A stretch of 64,000 bases of DNA. Source: RGIG9060 sp036307825. Lineage in GTDB: Bacteria > Spirochaetota > Spirochaetia > Treponematales > Treponemataceae. Made by a program: the position numbers and the translations under genes. The stretch covers positions 1 to 64,000 of the forward strand of contig JAXJWW010000042.1 in the NCBI GenBank assembly GCA_036307825.1, read 5' to 3'. Below the pieces are notes generated by a model. That model did not search any database. It worked only from the letters and a program-made list of their open reading frames with translations, and had not been told where the DNA came from. Shown piece after piece: positions 6,568 through 15,276 of this stretch; positions within the stretch are counted from its first letter, which is position 1; each line of letters begins with the position of its first letter.

Positions 6568-8241
6568 ATGAATGATGATATTTCACCAGATATTGCTGCC
6601 TTGTTAGCAGATACAGATAGTTTATCTAGTACAAACTTTCCTTCTCTTGATAATATACCAGAAGTTAAAATTGAACCAGAGAAATCAATTTCTAAGTCCA
6701 CAACTAATTCTCAGGCTTCAGTAGACTTAACACAAAAAACTTTTAAACCCGTAGAAAAATATTATATGGACACACCAAGTCCAGTTTTTGCTGATAATAC
6801 ATATTATAAAACAGCTCTTTCTGGGGAAAATGAAGCAGCTCAACGACTTCATGCTATGCTTACAAAATATTTAACATGTAAAGATGTAAAAGATAAAACT
6901 GTTTACAGACAACAAATTGTTCCTATTTATTGGGAATTTTTGAAATCGATTTCTTTAAAAATGAATTCATCTAAAACTCCAATGTGCAAAAGAATGCTTT
7001 TGCGTTATGGAATTATTTTACCTTCTCTTTTTACTGCAGAACAAAAGGATTTATTTTCAAAAGCATTTTTCGAAAATACAACTGGTGAACCTATTTATTA
7101 TCTTGATGAATGGTTTCAAGGAATTTCTACCGGTAAAATTACTTTGTCTGCTACAGATGAAGCAAAACCTAAAAGCGCACGCAACGGGAAAGGTGGTAAT
7201 CAAGAAGAAGTAACTCGATTGATGCAACTTCAAACAAAAAATAATGGTAAGTTGCAAAATGCCGAAAATATGCTTAATGCAAAAGAAAATGAACGCAACA
7301 TGATAGAAGCTGAACTTAGATCCAGAGTTGATCATTTTTGCGATCATCCTATCTTACCTGGAAAAAACGGACATAAGGCAGTTCTTACTGACCAACAAAA
7401 AAAACTTGCAAACGAAATTACAGATAAATTAAAAACTCTTTTAAAACTTGATAGAGATATTACTGGATATTTACGAGATTTAGACGATGCCAATGAAACA
7501 GCTCGTTCAATCGAATCTCGTTTACAAAACTTACCGACTACGGAAACAGAAGTAAATTCGGCAGATTTTATGACTGAATTTGATACTGTAAGACAAATGG
7601 CAAAAATGACAATTGGTAGAAGGGGAAATCATTTTCCTATTTTTACTAGGGAATTTTATCATTGTGTACCAAAGGGAACAGGATTTAGAGAAAATGTTTT
7701 AGAAATTCTTGCTTGGGTAGAATCATTAGATCCAGGAGCTTTCTGTCGTATTCACAAAAATATACAAAACAGAATTGTTCCTTATGTTATTCTTGTTCCA
7801 ACCTATGGTGACGCAGGATTTTGTTGGGAACCTTTTGATAAATTTAATCGTGTAACAAGTCGAGGAAGAATCGTTGTTCCAATGTACCCACGAAATTTAC
7901 AAATTTCAATTCTTCTTGCTGTAGCTGATTTAAGATGGCAAGTTGCAAAAGAAAAAGCATCTTATTATTGGATGGAAGAAGGTTTAACAGGTCAATATTA
8001 TCAATGGTTTTCTTCCCAAAAACTAAAAGGTGATGTAAAAGAATTTTTTATCAATGACTATATCCTTTGGATGACAAAAGAAAGTGATGGTGTTCAAAAA
8101 CTCGATAAAGAAATTCGTGGAATTTTCTGGCGCCATATTCCTTTTGCACAAGATGTAAAAGAAAAACTAAAAACCCGTTCTTTAGTTTACCAAGAACTTT
8201 ACCAAAGAGATATAAACCGTTCTATGTCTGATGGTTATTAA
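6568..8241 (+). CDS. Unknown cytoplasmic protein (557 aa)
   Basis: I do not recognise a family. There is no signal peptide or membrane segment. The first 80 residues are low-complexity and Ser/Thr-rich. A helical region follows (about 80-200), then a likely coiled coil (about 210-330: EEVTRLMQLQTKNNGKLQNA and later heptad-like stretches). The C-terminal half is better structured and rich in aromatics, for example RGRIVVPMYPRN, KEKASYYWMEEG and FWRHIPFAQDVKEKL. The stop is 6 bases before the GtrA start, so the two are co-transcribed. It may be a lineage-specific spirochaete protein. Confidence 0.65.
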   Translation: MNDDISPDIAALLADTDSLSSTNFPSLDNIPEVKIEPEKSISKSTTNSQASVDLTQKTFKPVEKYYMDTPSPVFADNTYYKTALSGENEAAQRLHAMLTKYLTCKDVKDKTVYRQQIVPIYWEFLKSISLKMNSSKTPMCKRMLLRYGIILPSLFTAEQKDLFSKAFFENTTGEPIYYLDEWFQGISTGKITLSATDEAKPKSARNGKGGNQEEVTRLMQLQTKNNGKLQNAENMLNAKENERNMIEAELRSRVDHFCDHPILPGKNGHKAVLTDQQKKLANEITDKLKTLLKLDRDITGYLRDLDDANETARSIESRLQNLPTTETEVNSADFMTEFDTVRQMAKMTIGRRGNHFPIFTREFYHCVPKGTGFRENVLEILAWVESLDPGAFCRIHKNIQNRIVPYVILVPTYGDAGFCWEPFDKFNRVTSRGRIVVPMYPRNLQISILLAVADLRWQVAKEKASYYWMEEGLTGQYYQWFSSQKLKGDVKEFFINDYILWMTKESDGVQKLDKEIRGIFWRHIPFAQDVKEKLKTRSLVYQELYQRDINRSMSDGY

Positions 8242-8247
8242 GATTTG

Positions 8248-8649
8248 ATGAATAAAACTTTTTTACAATTCATAAAATATGTTTTTTATGGTGTAATTGC
8301 AGCTCTAATCAATACTCTTTTGTACGCTTTTTTTACAAGATTTTTTAACTTTTCCACAGTTTTATCAACAGGAATTGCTTGGATTCTAGCAAATATTTTT
8401 GCTTTTTTTTGTAATCAATTATTTGTCTTTCCCGGAGCAAATAAGAAAATATCACAATTGATAATTGCTCTTTTTATTTTTTTATTTTCTCGTCTTTTAA
8501 GTGGGTTAGGGGATGTATTGACAATGTTCTTTTTTGTTGATAAAAAAAATCTACCAGATATTCCTGTAAAGATAATTTCTGCTGGCATCTTTGGATTTAT
8601 AAATTATTTATTAGGTAAATTTTTGATTTTTAGAAAGCGTAAAAGTTAA
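8248..8649 (+). CDS. GtrA-family membrane protein
   Basis: A 133-aa protein with four hydrophobic helices and the GtrA pattern: FIKYVFYGVIAALINTLLY at the start, ANIFAFFCNQLFVF in the middle, and GFINYLLGKFLIFRKRK at the end. GtrA proteins are small flippases or scaffolds that help move lipid-linked sugars across the membrane for cell-surface glycosylation. The ATG at 8248 is preferred over the TTG just before it. It follows the unknown 557-aa gene closely and precedes a MATE transporter. Confidence 0.8.
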   Translation: MNKTFLQFIKYVFYGVIAALINTLLYAFFTRFFNFSTVLSTGIAWILANIFAFFCNQLFVFPGANKKISQLIIALFIFLFSRLLSGLGDVLTMFFFVDKKNLPDIPVKIISAGIFGFINYLLGKFLIFRKRKS

Positions 8650-8691
8650 AAAGATTCTTATTTCAAAATCACCATCACATTTAGGAGTTTT

Positions 8692-10065
8692 ATGAAATCA
8701 CTTTTTGGTCCAATTCATTTTTATAAGAAAGCATTAAAAATCGCCTTACCTGTTATGTTTCAATTATTGATACAAAGTTTGATTTCTTTAATTGATAACT
8801 TTATGGTATCCGATTTAGGAAACATAAAATACAGTTCTGTAAATGTTGCAAATCAGTTGAATATGATAATTTTCATCTTAATCAATTCAATTTCAACTGC
8901 TGGTGGAATTTACATTTCTCAATACAATGGATCAAAAGATGGCGATGGAATGAAACAAGCATATCGCTTTAAAATTCTAATTGGTATTTCTGTTGGTATT
9001 TTATACACAGCCTGTTGTTATTTTCTTCCAAAATATATGATGAATTTCATGTTAAAAGGAAATCTCAATCAAGCTGAAATAACTTTTGAAGGAATAAAAT
9101 ATTTAAAAATTACCGCTTTTACTTGGATTCCAATTGTAATTTCAACTTGTATTGGTTCAAGTATGCGAGAATCTGAAAATGTAAAAACTCCTCTATACAT
9201 TTCTATTTTTGCAACCTTGGTAAATACTTTTTTTAACTGGGTGTTTATTTACGGAAATTTAGGTGCTCCACGACTTGAAATTGTAGGTGCAGGAATTGCA
9301 ACTTTAATTGCACGTATTGTAGAACTTGCAACATATTTTATTTACTGCTATATCAAAAAACCTTTATTCTTCTCAAAATGGATTGATATTTTTAAAATAA
9401 AAAAATCTTTATTTTGGGAAATTTGTAAAAAACTTTTATTTATAATTCTTTCAGAAATGTCATGGATTTTAACTGAAACCATTATGAATAAAGTTTATAA
9501 TGGACGAGGAGGTTCTGAAGTTGTTGCAGGAATGTCTGCTGCTTGGTCTATAGCAAACTTATTCCAATTAATTATTAATGGTGTTGCTTGTGCTACTGCT
9601 GTAATTATCGGTGGAACTCTTGGACAGGGAAAACTTGAAGAAGGAAAATTACATTCTCGATGGATGAAATCCGGAGCACTAATTGCCGGAGCTGTTTTTG
9701 GAATAGCCTTAATTGCCTCTGGCGGATTATTGAAAATTGTTTTTAGAAACATCTCTCCAGAAGCGATTGATATTGCTCAAAGAATGCTTTTAATTATTGG
9801 AATTTATTTACCAGCGTGGACTTATTTGAATGCACAATTTTCCACAGCCAGAGCAGGAGGAGATGCTTTGATGGGAACAGTTACCGATGTTTCTGTAAAC
9901 TTACTTTTATTCTTACCAGGAATTTTGCTTGTAGCTCGTTTTACAACTTGGGGACCTGTTTTAATGTTTGCAGTTTTAAAACTTACAGACTTTGCAAAAA
10001 TTATTGTTGCTGAATGGCAACTAAAAAAAGAGCGTTGGGTTAAAAACCTTACAATAGAAAATTAA
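8692..10065 (+). CDS. MATE family efflux transporter
   Basis: A 457-aa membrane protein with the MatE fold of two repeated six-helix halves. The start ALKIALPVMFQLLIQSLISLIDNFMV is the typical first helix, and the second half begins near residue 240 (KLLFIILSEMSWILTETIM). MATE proteins export drugs or metabolites in exchange for Na+ or H+. A GGAG ribosome site precedes the ATG. The CDF transporter gene starts 16 bases after the stop, so the two are probably one operon. Confidence 0.9.
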   Translation: MKSLFGPIHFYKKALKIALPVMFQLLIQSLISLIDNFMVSDLGNIKYSSVNVANQLNMIIFILINSISTAGGIYISQYNGSKDGDGMKQAYRFKILIGISVGILYTACCYFLPKYMMNFMLKGNLNQAEITFEGIKYLKITAFTWIPIVISTCIGSSMRESENVKTPLYISIFATLVNTFFNWVFIYGNLGAPRLEIVGAGIATLIARIVELATYFIYCYIKKPLFFSKWIDIFKIKKSLFWEICKKLLFIILSEMSWILTETIMNKVYNGRGGSEVVAGMSAAWSIANLFQLIINGVACATAVIIGGTLGQGKLEEGKLHSRWMKSGALIAGAVFGIALIASGGLLKIVFRNISPEAIDIAQRMLLIIGIYLPAWTYLNAQFSTARAGGDALMGTVTDVSVNLLLFLPGILLVARFTTWGPVLMFAVLKLTDFAKIIVAEWQLKKERWVKNLTIEN

Positions 10066-10081
10066 ATTTTTAAGGTGAAAT

Positions 10082-11272
10082 ATGATTAGACTTTTAGCAA
10101 AAATTTTTATTAAAAACAGCAATGATTTTAATAATCCTCAAGTTCATCGTTACTACGGAATTTTATGTGGTGCAGTTGGAATTGTTCTAAATATTTTTCT
10201 TTTTTGTGGAAAACTTTTTGCAGGATTTATCGCAAAATCTGTAGCAATTACAGCTGATGCTTTCAACAATCTTTCTGACGCAGGTTCTTCAATTATTTCT
10301 ATGATTGGTTTCAAAATGGCAGGAAAAAAACCTGATGCTGAACATCCTTTCGGTCATGGAAGAATTGAATACATCGCAGGTTTAATTGTTTCAATGTTGA
10401 TTATTTTGATGGGATTTGAACTTGCTTCATCTTCTATACACAATATTATCAATCCTGAAAAAACTGATTATAGTATTCTTTCTTTAATTATTCTTTGTGT
10501 TTCTATTTTAGTTAAAATTTATATGATTATTTATAATAAAAATATCGGAAATAAAATTGCCTCTCCAACAATGAAAGCAACTGCGGCTGATAGTTTATCT
10601 GATGTAATTTCAAGTTGTGTTGTTTTATTAACAGTTTTAATTACAGTTGCTTTGGAAAAATATTTTGATATTAAGCTTTCATTTTCATTAGATGGATTTG
10701 CAGGATTAGCCGTTTCTATTTTTATTTTCTATTCTGGATTTTCTTCAGCAAAAGAAACTTTAGAACCGCTTTTAGGAACAACACCTTCAAAAGAATTAGT
10801 TGAAAATATCGAAAAAACAGTTATGGCACATCAACAAATCATTGGAATTCACGATTTAGTTGTTCATGATTATGGTCCAGGAAGAATGATGATTTCACTT
10901 CATGCCGAAGTTGATTCAAAAAATGATTTTTTTACAGTTCACGATATTATTGATAACATCGAAGTTGAAATTTCAAATAAGTTTTCTTGTGACTGTGTTA
11001 TTCACATGGATCCAATTGAAACTGATAATGAACAACTTAATCAAATGAAATCTTTTGTAAAAGATGTTGTTAAAAACATCAATCCAGAATTATCAATTCA
11101 CGATTTTAGATTTGTTCCAGGAAAGACTCACACAAATTTGATATTTGACATAGTTTTGGAGCCATCTTTTATTGGTAAAGAAGAAGAACTTAAAAATCTA
11201 ATTTGTACAAAAATAAAGGAACAAAATTCAGAATATAATTGTGTTATCAAATTTGATATAAAATATTCATGA
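10082..11272 (+). CDS. Cation diffusion facilitator (CDF) metal exporter
   Basis: A 396-aa CDF transporter. The membrane part has the metal-site motifs SVAITADAFNNLSDAGSS (helix 2) and KATAADSLSDVISS (helix 5), and the loop HPFGHGRIEYIAG. A long cytoplasmic tail of about 190 residues includes the regulatory metal-binding fold (IIGIHDLVVHDYGPG, SLHAEVDSK, CVIHMDPIE) and a second ferredoxin-like repeat at the end, making it longer than many family members. It probably exports Zn, Mn or Fe by proton exchange. It lies directly after the MATE gene. Confidence 0.9.
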   Translation: MIRLLAKIFIKNSNDFNNPQVHRYYGILCGAVGIVLNIFLFCGKLFAGFIAKSVAITADAFNNLSDAGSSIISMIGFKMAGKKPDAEHPFGHGRIEYIAGLIVSMLIILMGFELASSSIHNIINPEKTDYSILSLIILCVSILVKIYMIIYNKNIGNKIASPTMKATAADSLSDVISSCVVLLTVLITVALEKYFDIKLSFSLDGFAGLAVSIFIFYSGFSSAKETLEPLLGTTPSKELVENIEKTVMAHQQIIGIHDLVVHDYGPGRMMISLHAEVDSKNDFFTVHDIIDNIEVEISNKFSCDCVIHMDPIETDNEQLNQMKSFVKDVVKNINPELSIHDFRFVPGKTHTNLIFDIVLEPSFIGKEEELKNLICTKIKEQNSEYNCVIKFDIKYS

Positions 11273-11273
11273 T

Positions 11274-12104
11274 TTAATAATTTATTGTACAAGCTAAGGT
11301 ATTTGGCAATAGGGAAAAATTTACCTTTTCTACATTTTTATTATCAAGTTTTTTATTGATAATTGAGTTAAATTCATGTAAAAATGGTATTGTAATTCCT
11401 ATTGCTGAACCAATCGTAGCCCCTACAAGAACATCAGAGAAAAAATGACTTCCACTTAAAATTCTTAAAGTCCCTGAAAGAGTTGCTAAAGTATAACTTC
11501 CTATAATAACTGGAACTTTCCATTTTGATTCTGGAAAATATTTAGAAAATGCATAACTTGTAAAAGTTGCACCCAAAAAGGCTAGGGTAGTATGCCCAGA
11601 TGGAAACGAACAATAATAATTATTTTCATCAATTTCTTTTTGAGGTTTGCCATCAAAATACATATATGGTCGTTCTTTGTAAACAGCATATTTCAATAAA
11701 TCTTTTACACCATAAGCTAAAGTAGCAGCTTCAAAATACATTATTGTCCAAGTTAAATATTCAGATTTTTCTGTTGCTAATAATGACAAAGGTGTTAAAA
11801 CAGAAAGATACATAAATAAATCACTTGTTATATCAACACTTTTTGAATATTTTTGTGCAGACCATCTATCAAAGCTATTTAAATTAGATAAATCTCTAAT
11901 TTCATTTGGATTATAAATTACATCTTCTGTTGGAAGTAGGTGAGGTAAAGTAAAAACTGTAAGTCCTGTAACACAAAGTGGAATATCTAATTTCCACGAA
12001 AGTTCAAAAATAGAATTACTATTTTTTTGACAAAATATATTATTAAAAGTAATTAATAAAATCAAAATAAGAAGAAAAATTTTTTTGTTAAATTTAGAAA
12101 ACAT
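11274..12104 (-). CDS. PAP2-family phosphatase, exported or membrane-bound
   Basis: A protein of about 276 aa with an N-terminal hydrophobic signal and the three phosphatidic acid phosphatase motifs: KERPYMYF (KxxxxxxRP), PSGHT, and SGSHFFSDVLVGATIG (SRxxxxxHxxxD-like). These form the vanadate-type acid phosphatase site. Likely substrates are lipid phosphates or undecaprenyl diphosphate. The ATG at 12104 has AAGGA seven bases upstream and is preferred to the upstream TTG at 12119. It is convergent with the CDF gene (one base apart) and divergent from the Rrf2 gene. Confidence 0.85.
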   Translation of the reverse strand: MFSKFNKKIFLLILILLITFNNIFCQKNSNSIFELSWKLDIPLCVTGLTVFTLPHLLPTEDVIYNPNEIRDLSNLNSFDRWSAQKYSKSVDITSDLFMYLSVLTPLSLLATEKSEYLTWTIMYFEAATLAYGVKDLLKYAVYKERPYMYFDGKPQKEIDENNYYCSFPSGHTTLAFLGATFTSYAFSKYFPESKWKVPVIIGSYTLATLSGTLRILSGSHFFSDVLVGATIGSAIGITIPFLHEFNSIINKKLDNKNVEKVNFSLLPNTLACTINY

Positions 12105-12160
12105 AAAAATCCTTATCAATAAATATTGAATAGTTATTTATATTATTATATAATAATAGT

Positions 12161-12571
12161 ATGAAAATATCAACAAAAGGCAGATATGCTTTAAGAATGA
12201 TGCTAGATTTAGCACAACAAGACCAATCAGTTTATAGTCCATTAAAAGATATTTGTGAAAGACAACATGTTTCAATGAAATATCTTGAACAAATTACTTC
12301 TATGTTAAACAGAGAAAATTTTTTGAAAAGTGCTCGTGGTCCAAAGGGAGGATACACACTTTCTCGAAAACCATCTGAATATACAATTGCTGAAATTATT
12401 AAAGCAACAGAAGGTGAAATTTATCCTGTAGATTGTTTATGTGACAAAGATTTTTGTAACAAAAATCTTACAGAATGTATTTCTCAAAAATTTTGGATTG
12501 GACTTAAAAATAATATTGATGATTATCTTAGCAGAATTACTTTGCAAGATGTTCTTGATGGTAAAGTTTAA
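12161..12571 (+). CDS. Rrf2-family transcriptional regulator
   Basis: A 136-aa Rrf2 protein. The winged helix starts MKISTKGRYALRMMLDLA and continues with RQHVSMKYLEQITSML and ARGPKGGYTLSR, all typical. After it comes a Cys cluster, C-L-C then C and C (DCLCDKDFCNKNLTEC), similar to the Fe-S ligands of IscR, so it could sense iron-sulfur status, redox state or, as in CymR, cysteine metabolism. Its targets are not visible, since no isc, suf or cys genes lie in the window. It is divergent from the PAP2 gene. Confidence 0.9.
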   Translation: MKISTKGRYALRMMLDLAQQDQSVYSPLKDICERQHVSMKYLEQITSMLNRENFLKSARGPKGGYTLSRKPSEYTIAEIIKATEGEIYPVDCLCDKDFCNKNLTECISQKFWIGLKNNIDDYLSRITLQDVLDGKV

Positions 12572-12586
12572 TTATTAGTTTTTAAC

Positions 12587-12627
12587 AAAAAAGCTGTCCG
12601 GCAAAATTGCAAGACAGCTTTTTCTTT
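12587..12627. terminator. Bidirectional terminator between Rrf2 and the PPIase gene
   Basis: AAAAAGCTGTC (from 12587) pairs with GACAGCTTTTT (12613-12623). A runs and T runs flank both sides, and it serves convergent genes. Confidence 0.8.
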
Positions 12628-12629
12628 TA

Positions 12630-13697
12630 TTATCGTACTGAAATAACTTCTACATCAAAAGCGATGTAAGCATTTCCTGGAATAACACCACCTGCACCAG
12701 CTTCACCATATGCCAAATCTGGTGGAAGAACAATTGTTCGTTTCTCATTCAATTTCATATCTTGAACCATTATATCAAAACCTGGAATCATTTTTCCTCC
12801 AGCTGTGATAAATTCAAGTGGTTCATGGAATTCACTGCTATCAAAAACTTGGTCATTCATCAAGTAACCTTTGTATTTTACAGTTACAGTTTTTCTACCA
12901 CCAATTTTTTCACCTTTTCCTTCTTTTGTAATTGTGTAATAAATTCCATCTGGAGTTTTTGTACTACCAGCAAATTTTTTTTCTACAATTTCAATAGTTT
13001 TTTTAAAAGCCTCTTCTTTTGCTTTTCTATTTTTTTCTTTTAATTCTACTAATCTATTGTCAAAATCTTCTTGAGTTGCTGTAAAGTTTTTAGCATCTTC
13101 ACCTTGTCTAACAATAGTAACTTTTTTAATTAAGTCACCTTGTTTTGTTTTATTAACAATATCTTGTCCAGCAACAACTTTTCCAAAAACTGTATGTTTA
13201 CCATCCAACCAAGGAGTTGCAACATGTGTGATAAAGAATTGACTTCCATTTGTTCCAGAACCATTTGGTCCAGGTCCAGCATTTGCCATAGACAAAATTC
13301 CAGGTCCTGTGTGTCTTAATTCTTCAACAATTTCATCTGGGAATTTATATCCAGGTCCACCAGTTCCATTTCCAGCAGGATCTCCACCTTGAATCATAAA
13401 ATCCTGACCATCACCGTTTGCTTTACTAATTACACGATGAAATTTTAATCCATCATAAAATGGCTTTCCTTTAGCAGCTTTTAAATTACCTTCTGCTAAA
13501 CCAACAAAGTTTGTAACAGTTAAAGGTGTTTGTTTATAATGTAATTCCAACACAATTTCGCCTTGTGAAGTTTCCATAATTGCAAAAACACCATCTTTAC
13601 CTTCGATAGCTTTCATGCTTTCACTCATAGGTGAGCAACCTCCAATAGAAATTAAAATTGATGCACACAAAAGAATGCAAATAAATTTTTTGTTCAT
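12630..13697 (-). CDS. Peptidyl-prolyl isomerase lipoprotein, cyclophilin-FKBP fusion
   Basis: A 355-aa lipoprotein with signal MNKKFICILLCASILI and lipobox IGGC. Residues about 35-200 are a cyclophilin: FHRVI, FMIQGGDP, GPGILSMANAGPGPNGSGT, SQFFITH and TPWLDGKHTVFGKV. After a charged linker, residues about 255-355 are an FKBP: GRKTVTVKYKGYL, VFDSS, MIPGFDIMV, PDLAYGEAG and IPGNAYIAFDVEVI. Both enzyme cores look intact, so one surface chaperone carries two unrelated isomerase domains. The following exported-protein gene ends one base upstream. Confidence 0.92.
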   Translation of the reverse strand: MNKKFICILLCASILISIGGCSPMSESMKAIEGKDGVFAIMETSQGEIVLELHYKQTPLTVTNFVGLAEGNLKAAKGKPFYDGLKFHRVISKANGDGQDFMIQGGDPAGNGTGGPGYKFPDEIVEELRHTGPGILSMANAGPGPNGSGTNGSQFFITHVATPWLDGKHTVFGKVVAGQDIVNKTKQGDLIKKVTIVRQGEDAKNFTATQEDFDNRLVELKEKNRKAKEEAFKKTIEIVEKKFAGSTKTPDGIYYTITKEGKGEKIGGRKTVTVKYKGYLMNDQVFDSSEFHEPLEFITAGGKMIPGFDIMVQDMKLNEKRTIVLPPDLAYGEAGAGGVIPGNAYIAFDVEVISVR

Positions 13698-14531
13698 TTA
13701 GTCCCTCCAAGATTTTTTGAACCACTCAAACAAAGCATCAGTTCTTGCAACAAAAGAATCATAAATTTTATTCTTAAAAATTGCAGGAACATCCATTTTT
13801 GATTGAATGTAAACATAAACTATGATTTCATTTTCACAATTTATAACATCAAGAAAAACTTGCATATTATTTGGTTCAACTGCTTTAATTATACCATAAT
13901 TTATATTATCTATATTTATATATTCAAAACAATTTTCAAAATTTTTTGAATCATTGTTTATAACGCTTAAATATTCACCAAAAGAATTATCATCCAACAA
14001 AACATAAATTGGATTTTCGGAATAATTATAATTATCAGCTATCTTTTTTCGTTCTATTGGATTATTTACTGTATAAGCTTTAGAATACAAAACTTCTGTT
14101 TTCTTTCTGGAATTTGAGTAATATTCAATTCCTTCCATCTTAGAAACTGAACGCAAAATTTTTTTTATTTTTGCATCTTCAAAAAGAATTTTTTCTAAAT
14201 TTTCACCAGTAAATTCTTTATCTGATTTTGATTTCTCTAAACGATAAATTGATTCAATTGTAAAATTTGGATTATCTTGCCTTGTAGACTTCCATTTTTT
14301 TGTAGCACTTTTAGAAAGTTCTAAATCTGGATAAAATTGAAAATCTGAATTATCTTTTTCTGTAAAAAACCTTGAAATTTTATTATTTGCTCGCAATTCA
14401 GATAAATATCTAGAATCAATAATATCTTCAAGTTTTGGATATTCAGATTTTATTTCTTGTGAAAAACTATTTACTAAAAATGAAAAAAGGCATAAGAAAA
14501 AAATCCATGCCTTTTTTTTGTTCAATCTCAC
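13698..14531 (-). CDS. Exported protein of unknown function
   Basis: A 277-aa protein with a signal peptide (KKAWIFFLCLFSFLVNSFSQ). I recognise no family. The mature part is charged and mixed alpha/beta, with EYYSN, ENPIYVLLDDNSFGEYL and ENEIIVYVYIQSKMDVP segments. Translation starts at a GTG whose last two bases and the next A overlap the TGA of jag, so it is translationally coupled to jag. The PPIase gene follows one base after its stop. Its place in the yidC-jag operon suggests a cell-envelope role, which is inference. Confidence 0.65.
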   Translation of the reverse strand: MRLNKKKAWIFFLCLFSFLVNSFSQEIKSEYPKLEDIIDSRYLSELRANNKISRFFTEKDNSDFQFYPDLELSKSATKKWKSTRQDNPNFTIESIYRLEKSKSDKEFTGENLEKILFEDAKIKKILRSVSKMEGIEYYSNSRKKTEVLYSKAYTVNNPIERKKIADNYNYSENPIYVLLDDNSFGEYLSVINNDSKNFENCFEYINIDNINYGIIKAVEPNNMQVFLDVINCENEIIVYVYIQSKMDVPAIFKNKIYDSFVARTDALFEWFKKSWRD

Positions 14532-15226
14532 AAAATTCCCTTATAAATAACTCGAACTTGTTTATAAAGTCCGTCGCCTTCGCTCTTTGTTTCAACATCA
14601 CTAATATCATTTAATGTTGTATGAATCAATCGTCTTTCAAAAGGATTCATTGGTTCAAGCAAAATTGAATTTCTATGCATTCTAACTTTATCAGCAGTTG
14701 TATATGCAAGACGAACCAAAGATTCTTCTCTACGGATTCTATAGTTTTCTGTATCAAGGATAATTCTATCATTTGCTCTACCAAGTTTTCCAGCATAAAC
14801 ATTTGCCAAAAGTTGTAAAGCATCAAGATTTTTTCCTTTTTTTCCAATCAAAATTGAAGAATTTGAAGAATTCAATCTTAATCCAATTTTATGTTCTTCT
14901 CTAAACATTACATCAACTGTTGCTTTATATCCCATTTTATTGATAACTGTTGCAACAAAGTCTACAAGTTTTTTTTCAAATTCATCTTGTGGAACTGGAT
15001 CTGCAAAAAGTCTGTCAGACTGAGGAATATGTCCGTCAAACTCTGAAGAATCGTTTTTTTCTGTTTCTTGAGTATGTACTCTAATCTTTACATAACCTTT
15101 TTTAAAAAGGCTATTTTTTTGTGATTCAAGGATTTCAACGTCAAACTGATCTTTTTCAAGACCGAGTTCTGCAGCAGCAATTTCAATTGCTTCTTTTTCG
15201 TTTTTTCCTTCAAATTCGTATGTCAT
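14528..15226 (-). CDS. jag: Jag/KhpB RNA-binding protein
   Basis: A 232-aa protein with an N-terminal Jag_N domain (EFEGKNEKEAIEIAAAELGL), a KH domain (IGLRLNSSNSSILIGKKGKNLDALQLLANVYAG), and a C-terminal R3H domain (RTT-type helix, then MNPFERRLIHTTLND). Jag/KhpB binds RNA and, in firmicutes, works with KhpA in cell-wall elongation and division control. It follows yidC as in the usual order. The R3H core here is 'PFERRLIH', the normal form. Confidence 0.92.
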   Translation of the reverse strand: MTYEFEGKNEKEAIEIAAAELGLEKDQFDVEILESQKNSLFKKGYVKIRVHTQETEKNDSSEFDGHIPQSDRLFADPVPQDEFEKKLVDFVATVINKMGYKATVDVMFREEHKIGLRLNSSNSSILIGKKGKNLDALQLLANVYAGKLGRANDRIILDTENYRIRREESLVRLAYTTADKVRMHRNSILLEPMNPFERRLIHTTLNDISDVETKSEGDGLYKQVRVIYKGIL

Positions 15227-15276
15227 AAATCGCTCCTAGCAATATAAGTTTCATTCATTAAAAAAAACTTTGCAAA

